64,000 bases of DNA from Limnobaculum parvum (GCF_003096015.2 NZ_CP029185.2:1956001-2020000); one strand, 5' to 3'; positions 27,452-36,607 are shown, numbered from the stretch's first letter. The notes: generated from the sequence alone by a model not told the origin. A program made the numbers and translations.

Positions 27452-28291
27452 ATGTCATTTCTCAAGCCCACTATTTCTCTGTTTGCCATTGTGTTCAGTG
27501 GCTGCTTTTTGCTTAGCGGCTGCACTATGCAAATTTCTGAAAAAGAAGATAACCCACTCAGTGCCGCGAATACGCTACCGGTAGAAATTCAAATGCAGCG
27601 CCTTCACTCCTATCCTGAAGGCGGAAGTCTGGTGATTCCAGCTACAGAAATGGCCGCCGGTGATATTTTGTTAACCTCACCTTATGGGCCAACCTCCTTG
27701 GGAATCCGCCTGTTTAGTGCTTCTACCGTTAGCCATGCCGCTATCTATTTAGGTAACGATCAGGTGGTTGAAGCTGTCGGTGGCAGCGGTGTACAAATCG
27801 TTTCTCTCGATAAAGTGATGGATCATAACTCCAAGATCATTGTCTTGCGGGTACCTGAATTATCCGCGGAGCAAGCTTTAGCGATTCGTCACTTTTCAGA
27901 GTCTCAGGTCGGTCAACGCTATAACTATAATGGCGTGGCGCTGATGGCGCCGTTTATGATGACGCGTCAGCTATGCAGCCTGAATCCATTCTCTGAAAAA
28001 TTCCGCAATGGTTGCATTAGCACATTGGCTAAACTTCAACTGGGCTCAGATGAGGATGCCAAAGGAAGCTTCTTTTGTTCTCAGTTTGTGATTGAAGCCT
28101 ACAATCAGGCAGGACTTCCCATCACGACTTCTGACCCAGTGTGGGTCAGCCCGGTAGATCTGCTTCATATGCGCCAAGGTGATGTCGCATCGTTAACGCC
28201 GAATAACCCACTGTTATATATAGGTCATTTGAAAAAGGGTATTATTGAAAGCACCACCGCATCAATCCGGAACGGATTTAGCGCCAAGTAA
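27452..28291 (+). CDS. YiiX/YebB-like permuted papain-fold lipoprotein
   Basis: 279 residues with a lipobox (CFLLSGC, Cys about 24), so probably outer-membrane anchored. The NlpC/P60-like permuted hydrolase core runs from GDILLTSPYG, with catalytic His in SHAAIYLG and Cys in GSFFCSQFVIEA (in this circularly permuted class the His precedes the Cys). Substrate unknown; family members act on amide or ester bonds. 39 bases after cmoB. Confidence 0.8.
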   Translation: MSFLKPTISLFAIVFSGCFLLSGCTMQISEKEDNPLSAANTLPVEIQMQRLHSYPEGGSLVIPATEMAAGDILLTSPYGPTSLGIRLFSASTVSHAAIYLGNDQVVEAVGGSGVQIVSLDKVMDHNSKIIVLRVPELSAEQALAIRHFSESQVGQRYNYNGVALMAPFMMTRQLCSLNPFSEKFRNGCISTLAKLQLGSDEDAKGSFFCSQFVIEAYNQAGLPITTSDPVWVSPVDLLHMRQGDVASLTPNNPLLYIGHLKKGIIESTTASIRNGFSAK

Positions 28292-28349
28292 TGTAATGGG
28301 CTACGCCAAATTTTAGCGTTCACCAAAACTTGCTCGAGTAACAAACGTA

Positions 28350-28376
28350 AAAAGGCCAGAATCAATCTGGCCTTTT
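28350..28376. terminator. Bidirectional terminator before cutC
   Basis: AAAAGGCCAGA and TCTGGCCTTTT arms between convergent genes. Confidence 0.9.
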
Positions 28377-28392
28377 AGCAATCACCAAGCGA

Positions 28393-29157
28393 TTACCCTA
28401 TCTGTTGGCGAAATCGCACCACGCAGGGCGCGAAAACTTCCTTCATGGCGGCGACCATATCACTATCAACCTGAAACTGAGCAAATTCATCTGCTTCACT
28501 ATCGGTGTTCATACTCACTCCTGCCTTACGATAACGCATACTAGACGGTATGGTCTGACAGGCAGAGGTATGAATTTCCTGAACACCAGCTTCAATAAAC
28601 TTGTGAATATTCGTCAGGCGAATACCACCTCCAGGCATAATTACTGGCCGCTGGCTTTGTTGAATCAGCGTACGAATTAAGGGTAAACCAACCTCGGCCG
28701 TTTGCTGTTGTCCCGACGTCAAAATACGGTCTACGCCCAAATCCGTCAGTTGACTTAATGCCAATAACGGATTCGCACACATATCAAACGCCCGATGAAA
28801 AGTAATCGACATTCCTTCCGTCTGTCGGAGGATTTTCTGCATACGTTCAACGTCAATATGGCCGTCTTCCGTCAGGATCCCAATCACTATGCCGGGGAAA
28901 CCAAGAGCACGGATCTGGTCAATATCACGTTTAATAATGGCAAACTCATTTTCGCTATAACAAAAATCCCCACCTCTGGGACGAACAATCGGATGAACCG
29001 GAATAGAAACCTGATGAGAAACCCAGTCAAGCATACCGATACTCGGCGTAATTCCCCCTTCTTGCTTGCCTGCACAAAGTTCTATGCGATCCGCGCCAGC
29101 GCGTTCGGCCTTTACGGCACAATCGGCGCTATAACAACACACCTCCAGTTTTGACAT
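28393..29157 (-). CDS. cutC: CutC-family protein
   Basis: TIM-barrel protein once linked to copper homeostasis; the direct role in copper is disputed. 254 residues from ATG 29157 (after GGGGGAAAG). Conserved sequences MSKLEVCCYSADCAVKAERAG and VRPRGGDFCYS are seen. Divergent from the malY-like gene. Confidence 0.93.
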   Translation of the reverse strand: MSKLEVCCYSADCAVKAERAGADRIELCAGKQEGGITPSIGMLDWVSHQVSIPVHPIVRPRGGDFCYSENEFAIIKRDIDQIRALGFPGIVIGILTEDGHIDVERMQKILRQTEGMSITFHRAFDMCANPLLALSQLTDLGVDRILTSGQQQTAEVGLPLIRTLIQQSQRPVIMPGGGIRLTNIHKFIEAGVQEIHTSACQTIPSSMRYRKAGVSMNTDSEADEFAQFQVDSDMVAAMKEVFAPCVVRFRQQIG

Positions 29158-29269
29158 CTTTCCCCCTAAATCAAGTAAAAATAAAACAATTCTTGAGCAA
29201 GAGAACACATCTGGCGTAGTCTACACTTTAATCAATGACACCAATCTAAGGCGCACTAAAGGTTTTATT

Positions 29270-30424
29270 ATGGCATCTAATTTTGATCTGTATGTGGAGC
29301 GACGTCACACCGATAGTGATAAGTGGCACAAATATGAAGATACGGAGATTATTCCCCTGTGGGTAGCGGATAGTGACTTTAAATCTCCTCCCGTGGTCAT
29401 TGAAGCCCTGCAAAAACGCGTAGCGCATGGGGTATTTGGTTATGGTTACCCTTCCCCTGCGCTGATTGACGTGTTTATTCAGCGCATGAAACAGCGCTAC
29501 CAATGGGATATAAAATCAGAGTGGCTGGTTTTTCTACCCGGCTTAGTGTGTGGATTAAACTTATGCGTTCGGGCCTTGACTACGCCTGAGCAAGGAACTA
29601 TTGCACCACATCCAATATATTCTCCATTTATGAAAGCGGCCCGGTTTGCTAACCGTAATCAGATTTCTGCACCGGTTAAGCTACAAAATAAACGTTGGGT
29701 GCTCGATCTGGAAGCGACTGAAAATCAGCTCTCCGGTTCAGAAAAGATGTTGCTGTTATGCAATCCGCAAAATCCTGGGGGAACCGTTTACCGTCGTCAT
29801 GAATTAGTGGCCCAGCTTGATTTTGCCCAACGACATAATTTGATTGTCTGTTCAGATGAAATCCACTGCGACCTGCTGTTGGATGAAGGATTAAAACATA
29901 TTCCTTTCGCCTCTCTCAGCGAAGATGCCGCTCAACGTTCTGTAACGTTAATGTCTCCATCCAAAACCTTTAATATCGCCGGATTAGGTGCATCAATTGC
30001 CGTAATTCCCAATACCGCGTTGCGCCATCGCTTTATCGAAGCACGTTCTGGCATTGTTCCCAGTGTAGACATTCTAGCTTATGTGGCTGCAACTGCCGCC
30101 TACCAAGGGGGAGAGGAATGGCTTTCTGAACAACTCGTTTATCTACGCGGTAACCGGGATCTGGTGCTAGAAAGAATTAATGCGATTCCCGGACTAAAAC
30201 TGATGCCCATTGAAGCGACATATCTGGCTTGGATTGATGCTTCAGGATTAGCCGTAACCAATCCACATGCCTTCTTTGAGCAAGCGGGTGTTGGGCTATC
30301 TCCTGGCAGTGACTTTGGTAATCCGAACTTTGTTCGCCTGAATTTTGGCTGCCAACGCGCACTACTGGAACAAGCGCTAACCCGTATGGCAAATGCCGTG
30401 GCAACCTTACCCGCTTTAGCTTGA
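29270..30424 (+). CDS. malY: MalY/PatB-family PLP-dependent aminotransferase or beta C-S lyase
   Basis: Fold type I PLP enzyme of the MalY/PatB family (cystathionine beta-lyase activity in E. coli MalY). 384 residues; PLP lysine in SPSKTFNIAGL, cofactor aspartate in SDEIHCDLLLD, and NPQNPGG for substrate contact. Whether it also acts as a regulator, like MalY on MalT, cannot be told from sequence. Confidence 0.85.
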   Translation: MASNFDLYVERRHTDSDKWHKYEDTEIIPLWVADSDFKSPPVVIEALQKRVAHGVFGYGYPSPALIDVFIQRMKQRYQWDIKSEWLVFLPGLVCGLNLCVRALTTPEQGTIAPHPIYSPFMKAARFANRNQISAPVKLQNKRWVLDLEATENQLSGSEKMLLLCNPQNPGGTVYRRHELVAQLDFAQRHNLIVCSDEIHCDLLLDEGLKHIPFASLSEDAAQRSVTLMSPSKTFNIAGLGASIAVIPNTALRHRFIEARSGIVPSVDILAYVAATAAYQGGEEWLSEQLVYLRGNRDLVLERINAIPGLKLMPIEATYLAWIDASGLAVTNPHAFFEQAGVGLSPGSDFGNPNFVRLNFGCQRALLEQALTRMANAVATLPALA

Positions 30425-30432
30425 CAGATGAT

Positions 30433-30466
30433 GGCCATCATCGGCTCAGATGGTGGCCCTTTTTCC
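30433..30466 (+). terminator. Terminator after malY-like gene
   Basis: GGCCATCATC-GGCTCA-GATGGTGGCC (one G-U pair) followed by CTTTTTCC. Confidence 0.85.
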
Positions 30467-30480
30467 TTTACTACCATTAG

Positions 30481-31041
30481 CTAGCTTTCACTTCTCACCA
30501 CATCCTGAATACTGTATGGGTGAAACTTAATGGTGATCCCATTATCGGTTACCGCCAGTGTTGGATTGGGCAATCGTTCTCCTTCACCTACCGGATTACT
30601 GAATTTTAGTTTTAGCTGTGGCATCAACAGAATATCGTCTGAAAATAACGCCAACGCCGTTTGATGAAAACTGTCTGGATCGCCGGGTACGACCCATTCT
30701 ACGTGTTCCCAATCCTCTTGCGGATAAAGCTTATCGCCCGGATAGGGTAGCTCAATGCAGCCAATTTGCCATTGACCAACCGGTAACGGCTCATGCAGAT
30801 TAAACAAACAGATAAGACGGCCATTGATCATTTTTTCTGACAGCAGATCACCACACTGCATTAAGCCCTGACGCCAGCGTTCCGCCGTGGTTTTCTGAAA
30901 ACAGCGCACAGAGATATGATCCGCATGATAAGTTTCCAGCGACAGTTCCAATTGCGTCAGCAATTGGTGTAACCGATCAACAAACGCCGGTAAGCTCTGA
31001 TGTAAGTCATTTAGCTCTTCAATATCCTTAAATGATGACAC
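30481..31041 (-). CDS. yecM: YecM, VOC-superfamily protein
   Basis: 186 residues resembling E. coli YecM, a metal-binding glyoxalase-like fold protein of unknown activity. Candidate metal ligands are in HADHISVRC-like DHISVRC and the later EDWEHVEWV. In E. coli, yecM follows cutC and precedes argS; argS is absent from this site. Confidence 0.88.
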   Translation of the reverse strand: MSSFKDIEELNDLHQSLPAFVDRLHQLLTQLELSLETYHADHISVRCFQKTTAERWRQGLMQCGDLLSEKMINGRLICLFNLHEPLPVGQWQIGCIELPYPGDKLYPQEDWEHVEWVVPGDPDSFHQTALALFSDDILLMPQLKLKFSNPVGEGERLPNPTLAVTDNGITIKFHPYSIQDVVRSES

Positions 31042-31196
31042 TTCTGTTCTCCGCCTTTAGTACGCTAATAACAGCAACTATTATTCATAATATCGTCACT
31101 TACGCAAAATGAGAGTGATTAGCCGTCGGTATTTTGAGTTTGCTTCATTTTTACTTTACACTGCGATTTACTATCTGACTCCAGACTCAGGGCGTT

Positions 31197-31949
31197 ATGC
31201 AAGAGATTACGACCAAAACACCGGCTATTGATAAAACCACCCGCATTTTAAAGTATGTCTCTACGCAAGGCAGCGTTACCTTTAGCCAAATTCATCAAAG
31301 TCTCGATTTAGCTCAAAGCTCAACGGCCACATTGCTTAATAGTCTGGTCGCCCATGGTTTTCTACGCCAAGAAAAAGGTCGCTACTATTTAGGATTGACG
31401 CTGTTTGAATTGGGTATTCGTGCCATTGAAAGTTTTGATATTCGTGAACTGGCTATTGCTCCAATGACTTTTCTGCGAGATAGCACCGGATTAGCCTGTC
31501 ATTTAGGCGTTCTAGATAATACTTCTGCTATCTATCTAGCAAAAATTGAAAGCCCTGGCTCGATAGTGGTACGAAGCTGGTTAGGAAAACGATTGTCATT
31601 ACACAGTTCCAGCTTGGGGAAATGCCTTCTAGCCTGGTTACCTGAGGCCGAGGTCGAACGTTTGCTTCCAGAAGAAATATTAGAAGCCAAAACCAAGACC
31701 ACCATCACAACCCGTAGCGCATTGAAAACAGAATTAGCGATTGTTCGTCGCCAAGGCTGGGCATTTGACAATGAAGAGGATTATGACGGCGTAAGCTGCA
31801 TCTCTGCACCGGTATTTGATAGAAATAATAAAGTCATCGCGGCAATGAGTATGTCTGGCGTTAGTTTTCAGGTTCCTGAAGAAAAAATCCCTGAATTTGT
31901 TGAATTAGTAAAAACCGCCGCCAACATGTTATCTGAATCCATTCGTTAA
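31197..31949 (+). CDS. IclR-family transcriptional regulator
   Basis: 250 residues: winged helix N-terminus (about 15-70, SQIHQSLDLAQSSTATLLN as recognition region) and IclR effector domain (about 80-250). It is a paralogue of the second IclR protein at 44407, sharing the VRSWxGKRLSLxSSxLGKCLLAW block. It probably controls the DapA-like aldolase gene just downstream on the same strand. Confidence 0.9.
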   Translation: MQEITTKTPAIDKTTRILKYVSTQGSVTFSQIHQSLDLAQSSTATLLNSLVAHGFLRQEKGRYYLGLTLFELGIRAIESFDIRELAIAPMTFLRDSTGLACHLGVLDNTSAIYLAKIESPGSIVVRSWLGKRLSLHSSSLGKCLLAWLPEAEVERLLPEEILEAKTKTTITTRSALKTELAIVRRQGWAFDNEEDYDGVSCISAPVFDRNNKVIAAMSMSGVSFQVPEEKIPEFVELVKTAANMLSESIR

Positions 31950-32069
31950 TTCTTATCCTCTACCAACCGCAGAGCATTTCTTCTGCGGATTCATCATTCA
32001 ATTCTGTGATCTGCCCCCGCCTATTGCCATTTTGTTGCTTTAACAACGTTTTTATCTTCGGTATATTCA

Positions 32070-32112
32070 TAACTCTTGCATACGAGATTTAAACTCCATT
32101 ATACAAGAGTTA
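32070..32112. promoter_or_regulatory. Inverted repeat upstream of DapA-like gene
   Basis: TAACTCTTG (32070-32078) and CAAGAGTTA (32104-32112) are perfect 9-base inverted copies, centres 34 bases apart, with two direct copies of ATTTAAAC (32087, 32113). A plausible double operator for the adjacent IclR regulator. The rest of 31950-32254 holds no gene. Confidence 0.5.
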
Positions 32113-32254
32113 ATTTAAACGATAGAAAATAACCCGTGATGACCGCATTCTAGCTCTAAGCGATCAGAACAGACATCCGGGTCTGATATGTCATTAATCA
32201 TTTGGTGGCATCGTATCCGGGAAATTATATTGAGAATCATCAGAGGAACAAAAG

Positions 32255-33148
32255 ATGAATAGTAATGCCCTGTTTTCCGGTGCCTGGTGCCCTTCGGTTA
32301 TACCATTTAAAACCAGCGGTGAAATTGATTACGACGCACTACAAAAGCATTTTGATCGTCTGGCCGCTTCAGGAACCGATGGTATCTTATTGATGGGGAC
32401 GATTGGTGAGTTTGTCACCATGAGCCTCAGCGAGCGTGAGGTATTGCTGAAAAAAGCACGTAAGATGACTAAGCTCCCAATGATCGCTCACGTATCGACG
32501 ACTTGTGTCAATGATATGGTTCATCTGGCAGATATCGCTTATGCCGAAGGCTATGAAGCGGTTATGGCACTACCTCACTATTATTACGCCCAAACGCCCA
32601 AGCAGCTGTATGACTATTTTATCGATCTGAATAATCGCTTTAAAGGAAAGTGGCTGATTTATAACTTCCCTGCCCGTACCGGCTGTGACGTAGATGCCAC
32701 ATTGGTACTAAAATTAGCTAAAGAATGCCCTAATTTTGTTGGTATCAAAGACACCGTAGACTGCTCTTCCCATACCCGTCTTATTGTTCGAGCTGTGGCA
32801 CCGGTACGTAAAGATTTCTCCATATTTGCCGGTTACGATGAATACTTTGTACCTAATCTGATGAATGGCGGTGCAGGCGTACTTTCTGGCTTAAATAATG
32901 TCGTGCCTGAACTGTTTACAAAAATTAAAGCTGCCTACCGAGCTAACGATCTTGCTGAAGTTGCCGCACTGCATGAAGAAATTGGACGGTTATCTGGTAT
33001 CTATGCTATTGGCGACGATTTCGTTACTACGATTAAAACGACCGTAGCCAGAAAATACAAATACCTTGAGCCTATCTCTCGCAACTATGGCGGCAAACTC
33101 AATGCGGAGCAACTGGCTGCTGTTGATGTGTTATTTGATATTAAATAG
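32255..33148 (+). CDS. DapA-family (class I) aldolase/lyase
   Basis: 297-residue TIM-barrel enzyme of the dihydrodipicolinate synthase/N-acetylneuraminate lyase family. The tyrosine motif YNFPART and the Schiff-base lysine in FVGIKDT are intact, as is the G-T/S-x-G-E loop (GTIGEF). The pairing with an IclR regulator and the absence of lysine genes favour a sugar-acid (2-keto-3-deoxy) aldolase over DapA itself; the substrate is unknown. Confidence 0.85.
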   Translation: MNSNALFSGAWCPSVIPFKTSGEIDYDALQKHFDRLAASGTDGILLMGTIGEFVTMSLSEREVLLKKARKMTKLPMIAHVSTTCVNDMVHLADIAYAEGYEAVMALPHYYYAQTPKQLYDYFIDLNNRFKGKWLIYNFPARTGCDVDATLVLKLAKECPNFVGIKDTVDCSSHTRLIVRAVAPVRKDFSIFAGYDEYFVPNLMNGGAGVLSGLNNVVPELFTKIKAAYRANDLAEVAALHEEIGRLSGIYAIGDDFVTTIKTTVARKYKYLEPISRNYGGKLNAEQLAAVDVLFDIK

Positions 33149-33170
33149 TATTATCTGAACCCAGTCAAAA

Positions 33171-33197
33171 CCCCCACATAAACTGTGGGGTTTTTAT
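33171..33197 (+). terminator. Terminator after DapA-like gene
   Basis: CCCCACA-TAAAC-TGTGGGG followed by TTTTTATTG. From here to 33793 the sequence is AT-rich without a supported gene. Confidence 0.9.
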
Positions 33198-33537
33198 TGT
33201 TCCCGCATATTAATACGACATCATAGACTAGATGATTGGTCTACGAGATCCCATCAAGGCCCTAAAACAGGGCGATTCATAAATAAATGGAGTTGCGATC
33301 GGCTCATCGAATGACACTAAGGCTATTGCAATAATCCAAAATAGTTAGTTAAAGCTATTAGATTATTAGAAATTAATATCACGATTAAATAATATAAGTT
33401 TTATTAAAAGAATATAAAAATTAATTGAATAAGAAATGAAGTAATCTAAATAAGTTACCAGATATATTAAGGTGATTATCGTAAGGTATTATAGGTGTAC
33501 TTAATAAGTGAATTAATTATAGATACAGTTAAAATGA

Positions 33538-33559
33538 AAGCCCGTTAAAAAACGGGCTT
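33538..33559. terminator. Isolated terminator-like hairpin
   Basis: AAGCCCGTT-AAAA-AACGGGCTT, a perfect 9-base-pair stem. It may end the solo InsA-like transcript (minus strand, 235 bases downstream). Confidence 0.55.
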
Positions 33560-33793
33560 CTCAATAAAATAAACAGCGCTAACCTATTTATTCAGTAGAT
33601 GTTTTTCAATTATATTGATACGCCACCTCACAATTATAATTCCGGAGATAACTAATATTATTCATTTTATTATCATGTAGTTACTAGCATGGTAAAACAA
33701 AAATCAAGATGCTAATTAGCATCCGTATGATTTATAACTCAGCTTAGAATATGACAATTGACTTTAGAGAATAATTTCCAATAGCTTTTACCG

Positions 33794-33970
33794 TTAGGAT
33801 AAAGCTGGCTCTGGATTTTTGTAATAAGCTGAGTAGACATATTTCACTTGGAATGTACGACTACAATTTACACAATAAAAACGTTGATAACCGGCACGTC
33901 CTTTTCCATGTTTTCTGACAGATTGATTGTCCTGACAATAACGACATGGTGTCTTCTTCTTAAACATAAT
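33794..33970 (-). CDS. Short solo InsA-like zinc-ribbon protein (copy 1)
   Basis: 58 residues from ATG 33970, preceded by GCAGGAGCGC. CRYCQDNQSVRKHGKG...RFYCVNCSRTFQVKY shows two CxxC pairs with the same spacing as IS1 InsA. Unlike the other two copies it lacks the C-terminal helix-turn-helix and ends soon after the ribbon, so it is a truncated paralogue or a ribbon-only variant. No InsB frame or IS1 ends are nearby; the surroundings are AT-rich. Confidence 0.7.
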   Translation of the reverse strand: MMFKKKTPCRYCQDNQSVRKHGKGRAGYQRFYCVNCSRTFQVKYVYSAYYKNPEPALS

Positions 33971-34036
33971 GCGCTCCTGCTTTAGTTTAGGTTCAATGAA
34001 ACAACACGAACAATGTAATATATGTTCTACCATTCT

Positions 34037-34058
34037 GTTATCCAAAAAACGAAAAAAT
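34037..34058. repeat. 22-base direct repeat, copy A
   Basis: Begins GTTATCCAAAAAACG and is identical over 22 bases to 35601-35622. It lies 67 bases upstream of solo InsA copy 1. Part of it (TATCCAAAAA) also has an inverted partner TTTTTGGATA at 34072-34081. Confidence 0.8.
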
Positions 34059-34217
34059 CATAGGAATTATATTTTTGGATATTTAGTCATTTAATAATTA
34101 ATGATAACAATCAAACTGAAATAATAGATTTTACTAATATTAAACTTGGCATAAGAGTACTTTTACTTATCCAAGAGGGTTCTGGGAAATGATATTTACA
34201 AAAGCAAAATCAATTGG

Positions 34218-35243
34218 TTATAACTTTATTTGACTATCAAGTTCTCTTTCAGAGAAAACTAATTTATCTCTTTTCTTGCTACGATTTAATGTGTGGCTCG
34301 GGTATTCGCCAAACGCTTTCCGGTATTGCTCTGAAAAGCGCGAGAGGTGCTGAAACCCCCAACGAGTGGCAATACCGGATACGGTACTCATCGGCGTTGC
34401 CATCAACAAATCACGTAACGTTCCGTTTAACCTCAGATTTAAAAACCATTTTCCCGGTGACATTCCTACTGAGTTACGAAAAATAAGTTCGAGCGCTCTC
34501 AGACTATACCCGGTCCGCTGGGCTATATTGATCAAACTGGCACTGACATCGTCACAAGACATAACGAAATATTCACTATCTAAAATAAGATTATTGTGGC
34601 GCTGAGATACGCTGCTCTTCTTTTCAATTGAAGATTCCAACATAGCATCGCAGATAACCTGACTATAAGTAGCCAGTAACTGTTCTAGACTTTGTTTAAG
34701 CGTCTCTTTTCTATGCCCTGATTTTGGGCAATTTTGGGCGATAGTGAAGACTTCATTGGTTTGTTTCAGTAACCTATCGATGCACCCTTCAGGCAGTTTC
34801 AACGAAACAATATTCTCTTTTGATAAGAGGATATCCTGACCGCTGTACGCCAACATCGCTTGCAGAAATATCGTGCGAGGAACCCCATAGATAATCCAAC
34901 GAGATGGCCCGGATGATTGATATAACAGCTCGGTCCCTTCTGGATAAATTTGTATTTCATTCGAACCAATTGGCACCGTATTATAACGGGCCATATCACC
35001 ACCATGAGCCATAAAACCAATACATATGATATCCGAGGGAGTACATCCTCTAGCAATGATAGGGAAACTATAGTTTCCAGTTTCCAATCGGATATCATCA
35101 TATTTAACTCTTTGATGATAAAGACTTAATTGAGCAGAAGAAGACAGTCGATGTTCAAAATACCCACCATAAAGAATATCTGAAGCCCGAGCGACATCCA
35201 GCCCAAAATAAACATTACATTGATAAATTGATGATGAAGACAT
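34218..35243 (-). CDS. AraC-family transcriptional regulator
   Basis: 341 residues with a C-terminal double helix-turn-helix (about 225-325): LINIAQRTGYSLRALELIFRN and GIATRWGFQHLSRFSEQYRKAFGEYPS in pieces. The N-terminal 200 residues resemble EutR-like AraC regulators only loosely; the ligand is unknown. Flanked by two identical 22-base repeats and by solo InsA-like genes. Confidence 0.88.
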   Translation of the reverse strand: MSSSSIYQCNVYFGLDVARASDILYGGYFEHRLSSSAQLSLYHQRVKYDDIRLETGNYSFPIIARGCTPSDIICIGFMAHGGDMARYNTVPIGSNEIQIYPEGTELLYQSSGPSRWIIYGVPRTIFLQAMLAYSGQDILLSKENIVSLKLPEGCIDRLLKQTNEVFTIAQNCPKSGHRKETLKQSLEQLLATYSQVICDAMLESSIEKKSSVSQRHNNLILDSEYFVMSCDDVSASLINIAQRTGYSLRALELIFRNSVGMSPGKWFLNLRLNGTLRDLLMATPMSTVSGIATRWGFQHLSRFSEQYRKAFGEYPSHTLNRSKKRDKLVFSERELDSQIKL

Positions 35244-35600
35244 TTGGCACTCTTTCTCACTAAAACTTCGTTTTCAGGATATTAAAAATGTTGCCTTATT
35301 ATCCAATTAATCCTACGAAGCTTTTTGATAAAATTTAAAAATAATTACTTGGCACTGCTATGTTTTTACTAAATAAAATTACGATGAAAATAATCTGATT
35401 AAATAGCCTATACACAACAGACAAGTATTTCCCGAAGGCTGTTTGCCATCCCGATCAAAAAAATTAATTTTTATTTTTGTCGAGTTCCATTAATTGTTTG
35501 AAAAGTGGTCTATAGTTACTCAGCATGCTGATATAACTGCCAGTTTCCAAACGCCGCTAACCTCAAAGCCATTACAAGTTAGACTAGTTTAAGAAAAGTC

Positions 35601-35622
35601 GTTATCCAAAAAACGAAAAAAT
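35601..35622. repeat. 22-base direct repeat, copy B
   Basis: Identical to 34037-34058, same orientation. It is about 360 bases upstream of the AraC-type gene start. The copies bracket that gene. Confidence 0.8.
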
Positions 35623-35854
35623 AGCCGAGATCTTACATTTTATATTTTAATGGACGACTTAAGGTTGATTAAATTGATAGATTGAATTCAACTAGGAAAA
35701 ATTTGATAGGCAAGCGCATGATAAAACATGGCCTGATAAAGCTAACTTTATAGATGAAAATGTTGAAATATTATATTAGGTCTAACACCTACGCATGGTT
35801 TCAAAAATACCTAATACAAACAAAAACTTTTCTCCATTAATGAGGGTATATAAC

Positions 35855-35884
35855 AAAAAAGCGTCCGTGTGATGGACGCTTTTT
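35855..35884. terminator. Orphan bidirectional terminator
   Basis: AAAAAGCGTCC-GTGTGAT-GGACGCTTTTT, 11 perfect pairs with A/T runs on both sides. No coding frame ends here; it could end an unannotated small RNA from either side. Confidence 0.75.
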
Positions 35885-35976
35885 ATCATTAAAATTTATT
35901 TAGTTACCGTTCACTTTGCTACAAAACAGCATAAGCTTCGATTATTCCCTAAAAAGCCGATTTAATCGCGAACTTA

Positions 35977-36253
35977 TCAGGGTCGAATATCGATGTGATA
36001 CCGTTGACTTAAACGTCCTACCATACCGGAAAATGGATTCCCTATTCGTTTAGATGCGTTTAATGGCGGATTGTAGAAATAATGAACGGGAAGCGAAGAT
36101 CGCTTCCCGTCAAATGTGTTCACCCTCAAGCTGAACTAAGAGCCGATGCATGATATGAATAATAATCTCGATACCTTGCCGTGATACACAAAAGTACCTA
36201 GATCAACCTTAACGTCAACTTCAGCAAGCATCTGACGTTTTCGCTTAGTCACC
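35977..36253 (-). pseudogene. Decayed coding remnant downstream of solo InsA copy 2
   Basis: Directly after the InsA-like stop, protein-like sequence continues in three successive frames. A frame opening with a GTG overlapping that stop reads KRKRQMLAEVDVKVDLGTF. A second reads RQGIEIIIHIMHRLLVQLEG. A third reads FDGKRSSLPVHYFYNPP and then GNPFSGMVGRLSQRYHIDIRP minus its last residue, ending at TGA 35977. The last frame alone could be a 48-residue ORF from GTG 36123. The pattern suggests one gene broken by two indels. Family not recognised. A strong 11-base-pair stem (36086-36110) lies inside. Confidence 0.4.
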
Positions 36254-36538
36254 AACCTTCTCTTCTTCTTCCAGCGTAATTAAGTATATGTGACGGTCGA
36301 TAATTCCTTGGCTGACCCCTAATGTCTGGCTGATTTCTACTCGACTCTTTCCTTCATCCAGCAAGGCCTTAACCTGACGCAGGATGTTAGTTTCATTTCC
36401 CAGATAGATATAACGAACCTGAAATGTTCTTTTACAGGATGTGCAATAGTAACGCTGCACTCCCGAGCGGGCTAATCCATGCTTACGTATGCAGTCCATC
36501 TTACTGCAATGGTGACAAACAGGCAGATTTTCCTTCAT
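36245..36538 (-). CDS. Solo InsA-like zinc-ribbon/HTH protein (copy 2)
   Basis: 97 residues from ATG 36538, with SD AAGGAGAAG. N-terminal ribbon CHHCSKMDCIRKHG...RYYCTSCKRTFQV, C-terminal helix-turn-helix RVEISQTLGVSQGIIDRHI. This is the architecture and length of IS1 InsA (91 residues), the DNA-binding repressor/co-transposase. No InsB catalytic frame and no IS1 inverted ends were found, so it stands alone in a long AT-rich gap. Confidence 0.75.
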   Translation of the reverse strand: MKENLPVCHHCSKMDCIRKHGLARSGVQRYYCTSCKRTFQVRYIYLGNETNILRQVKALLDEGKSRVEISQTLGVSQGIIDRHIYLITLEEEEKVGD

Positions 36539-36607
36539 CTTACTTCTCCTTATATACTTCTGATAAAAAGAGCGTGTAACAAACCACCCCATATCCTTTT
36601 TCATCAT

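Noticed and set aside
32255..33148. Authentic dapA (lysine biosynthesis)
   Set aside because: Family residues fit, but the pairing with an IclR regulator and differences from DapA favour a sugar-acid aldolase.
33794..33970. Intact IS1 insertion sequence
   Set aside because: Only an InsA-like ribbon is present; no InsB frame, no IS1 terminal repeats and no target duplication could be seen here or around 36245 and 52670.
36086..36110. Attachment site or IS end at the 11-base-pair inverted repeat
   Set aside because: It is a tight 3-base-loop hairpin inside a decayed frame, best read as a terminator-like stem or remnant; no matching second copy.
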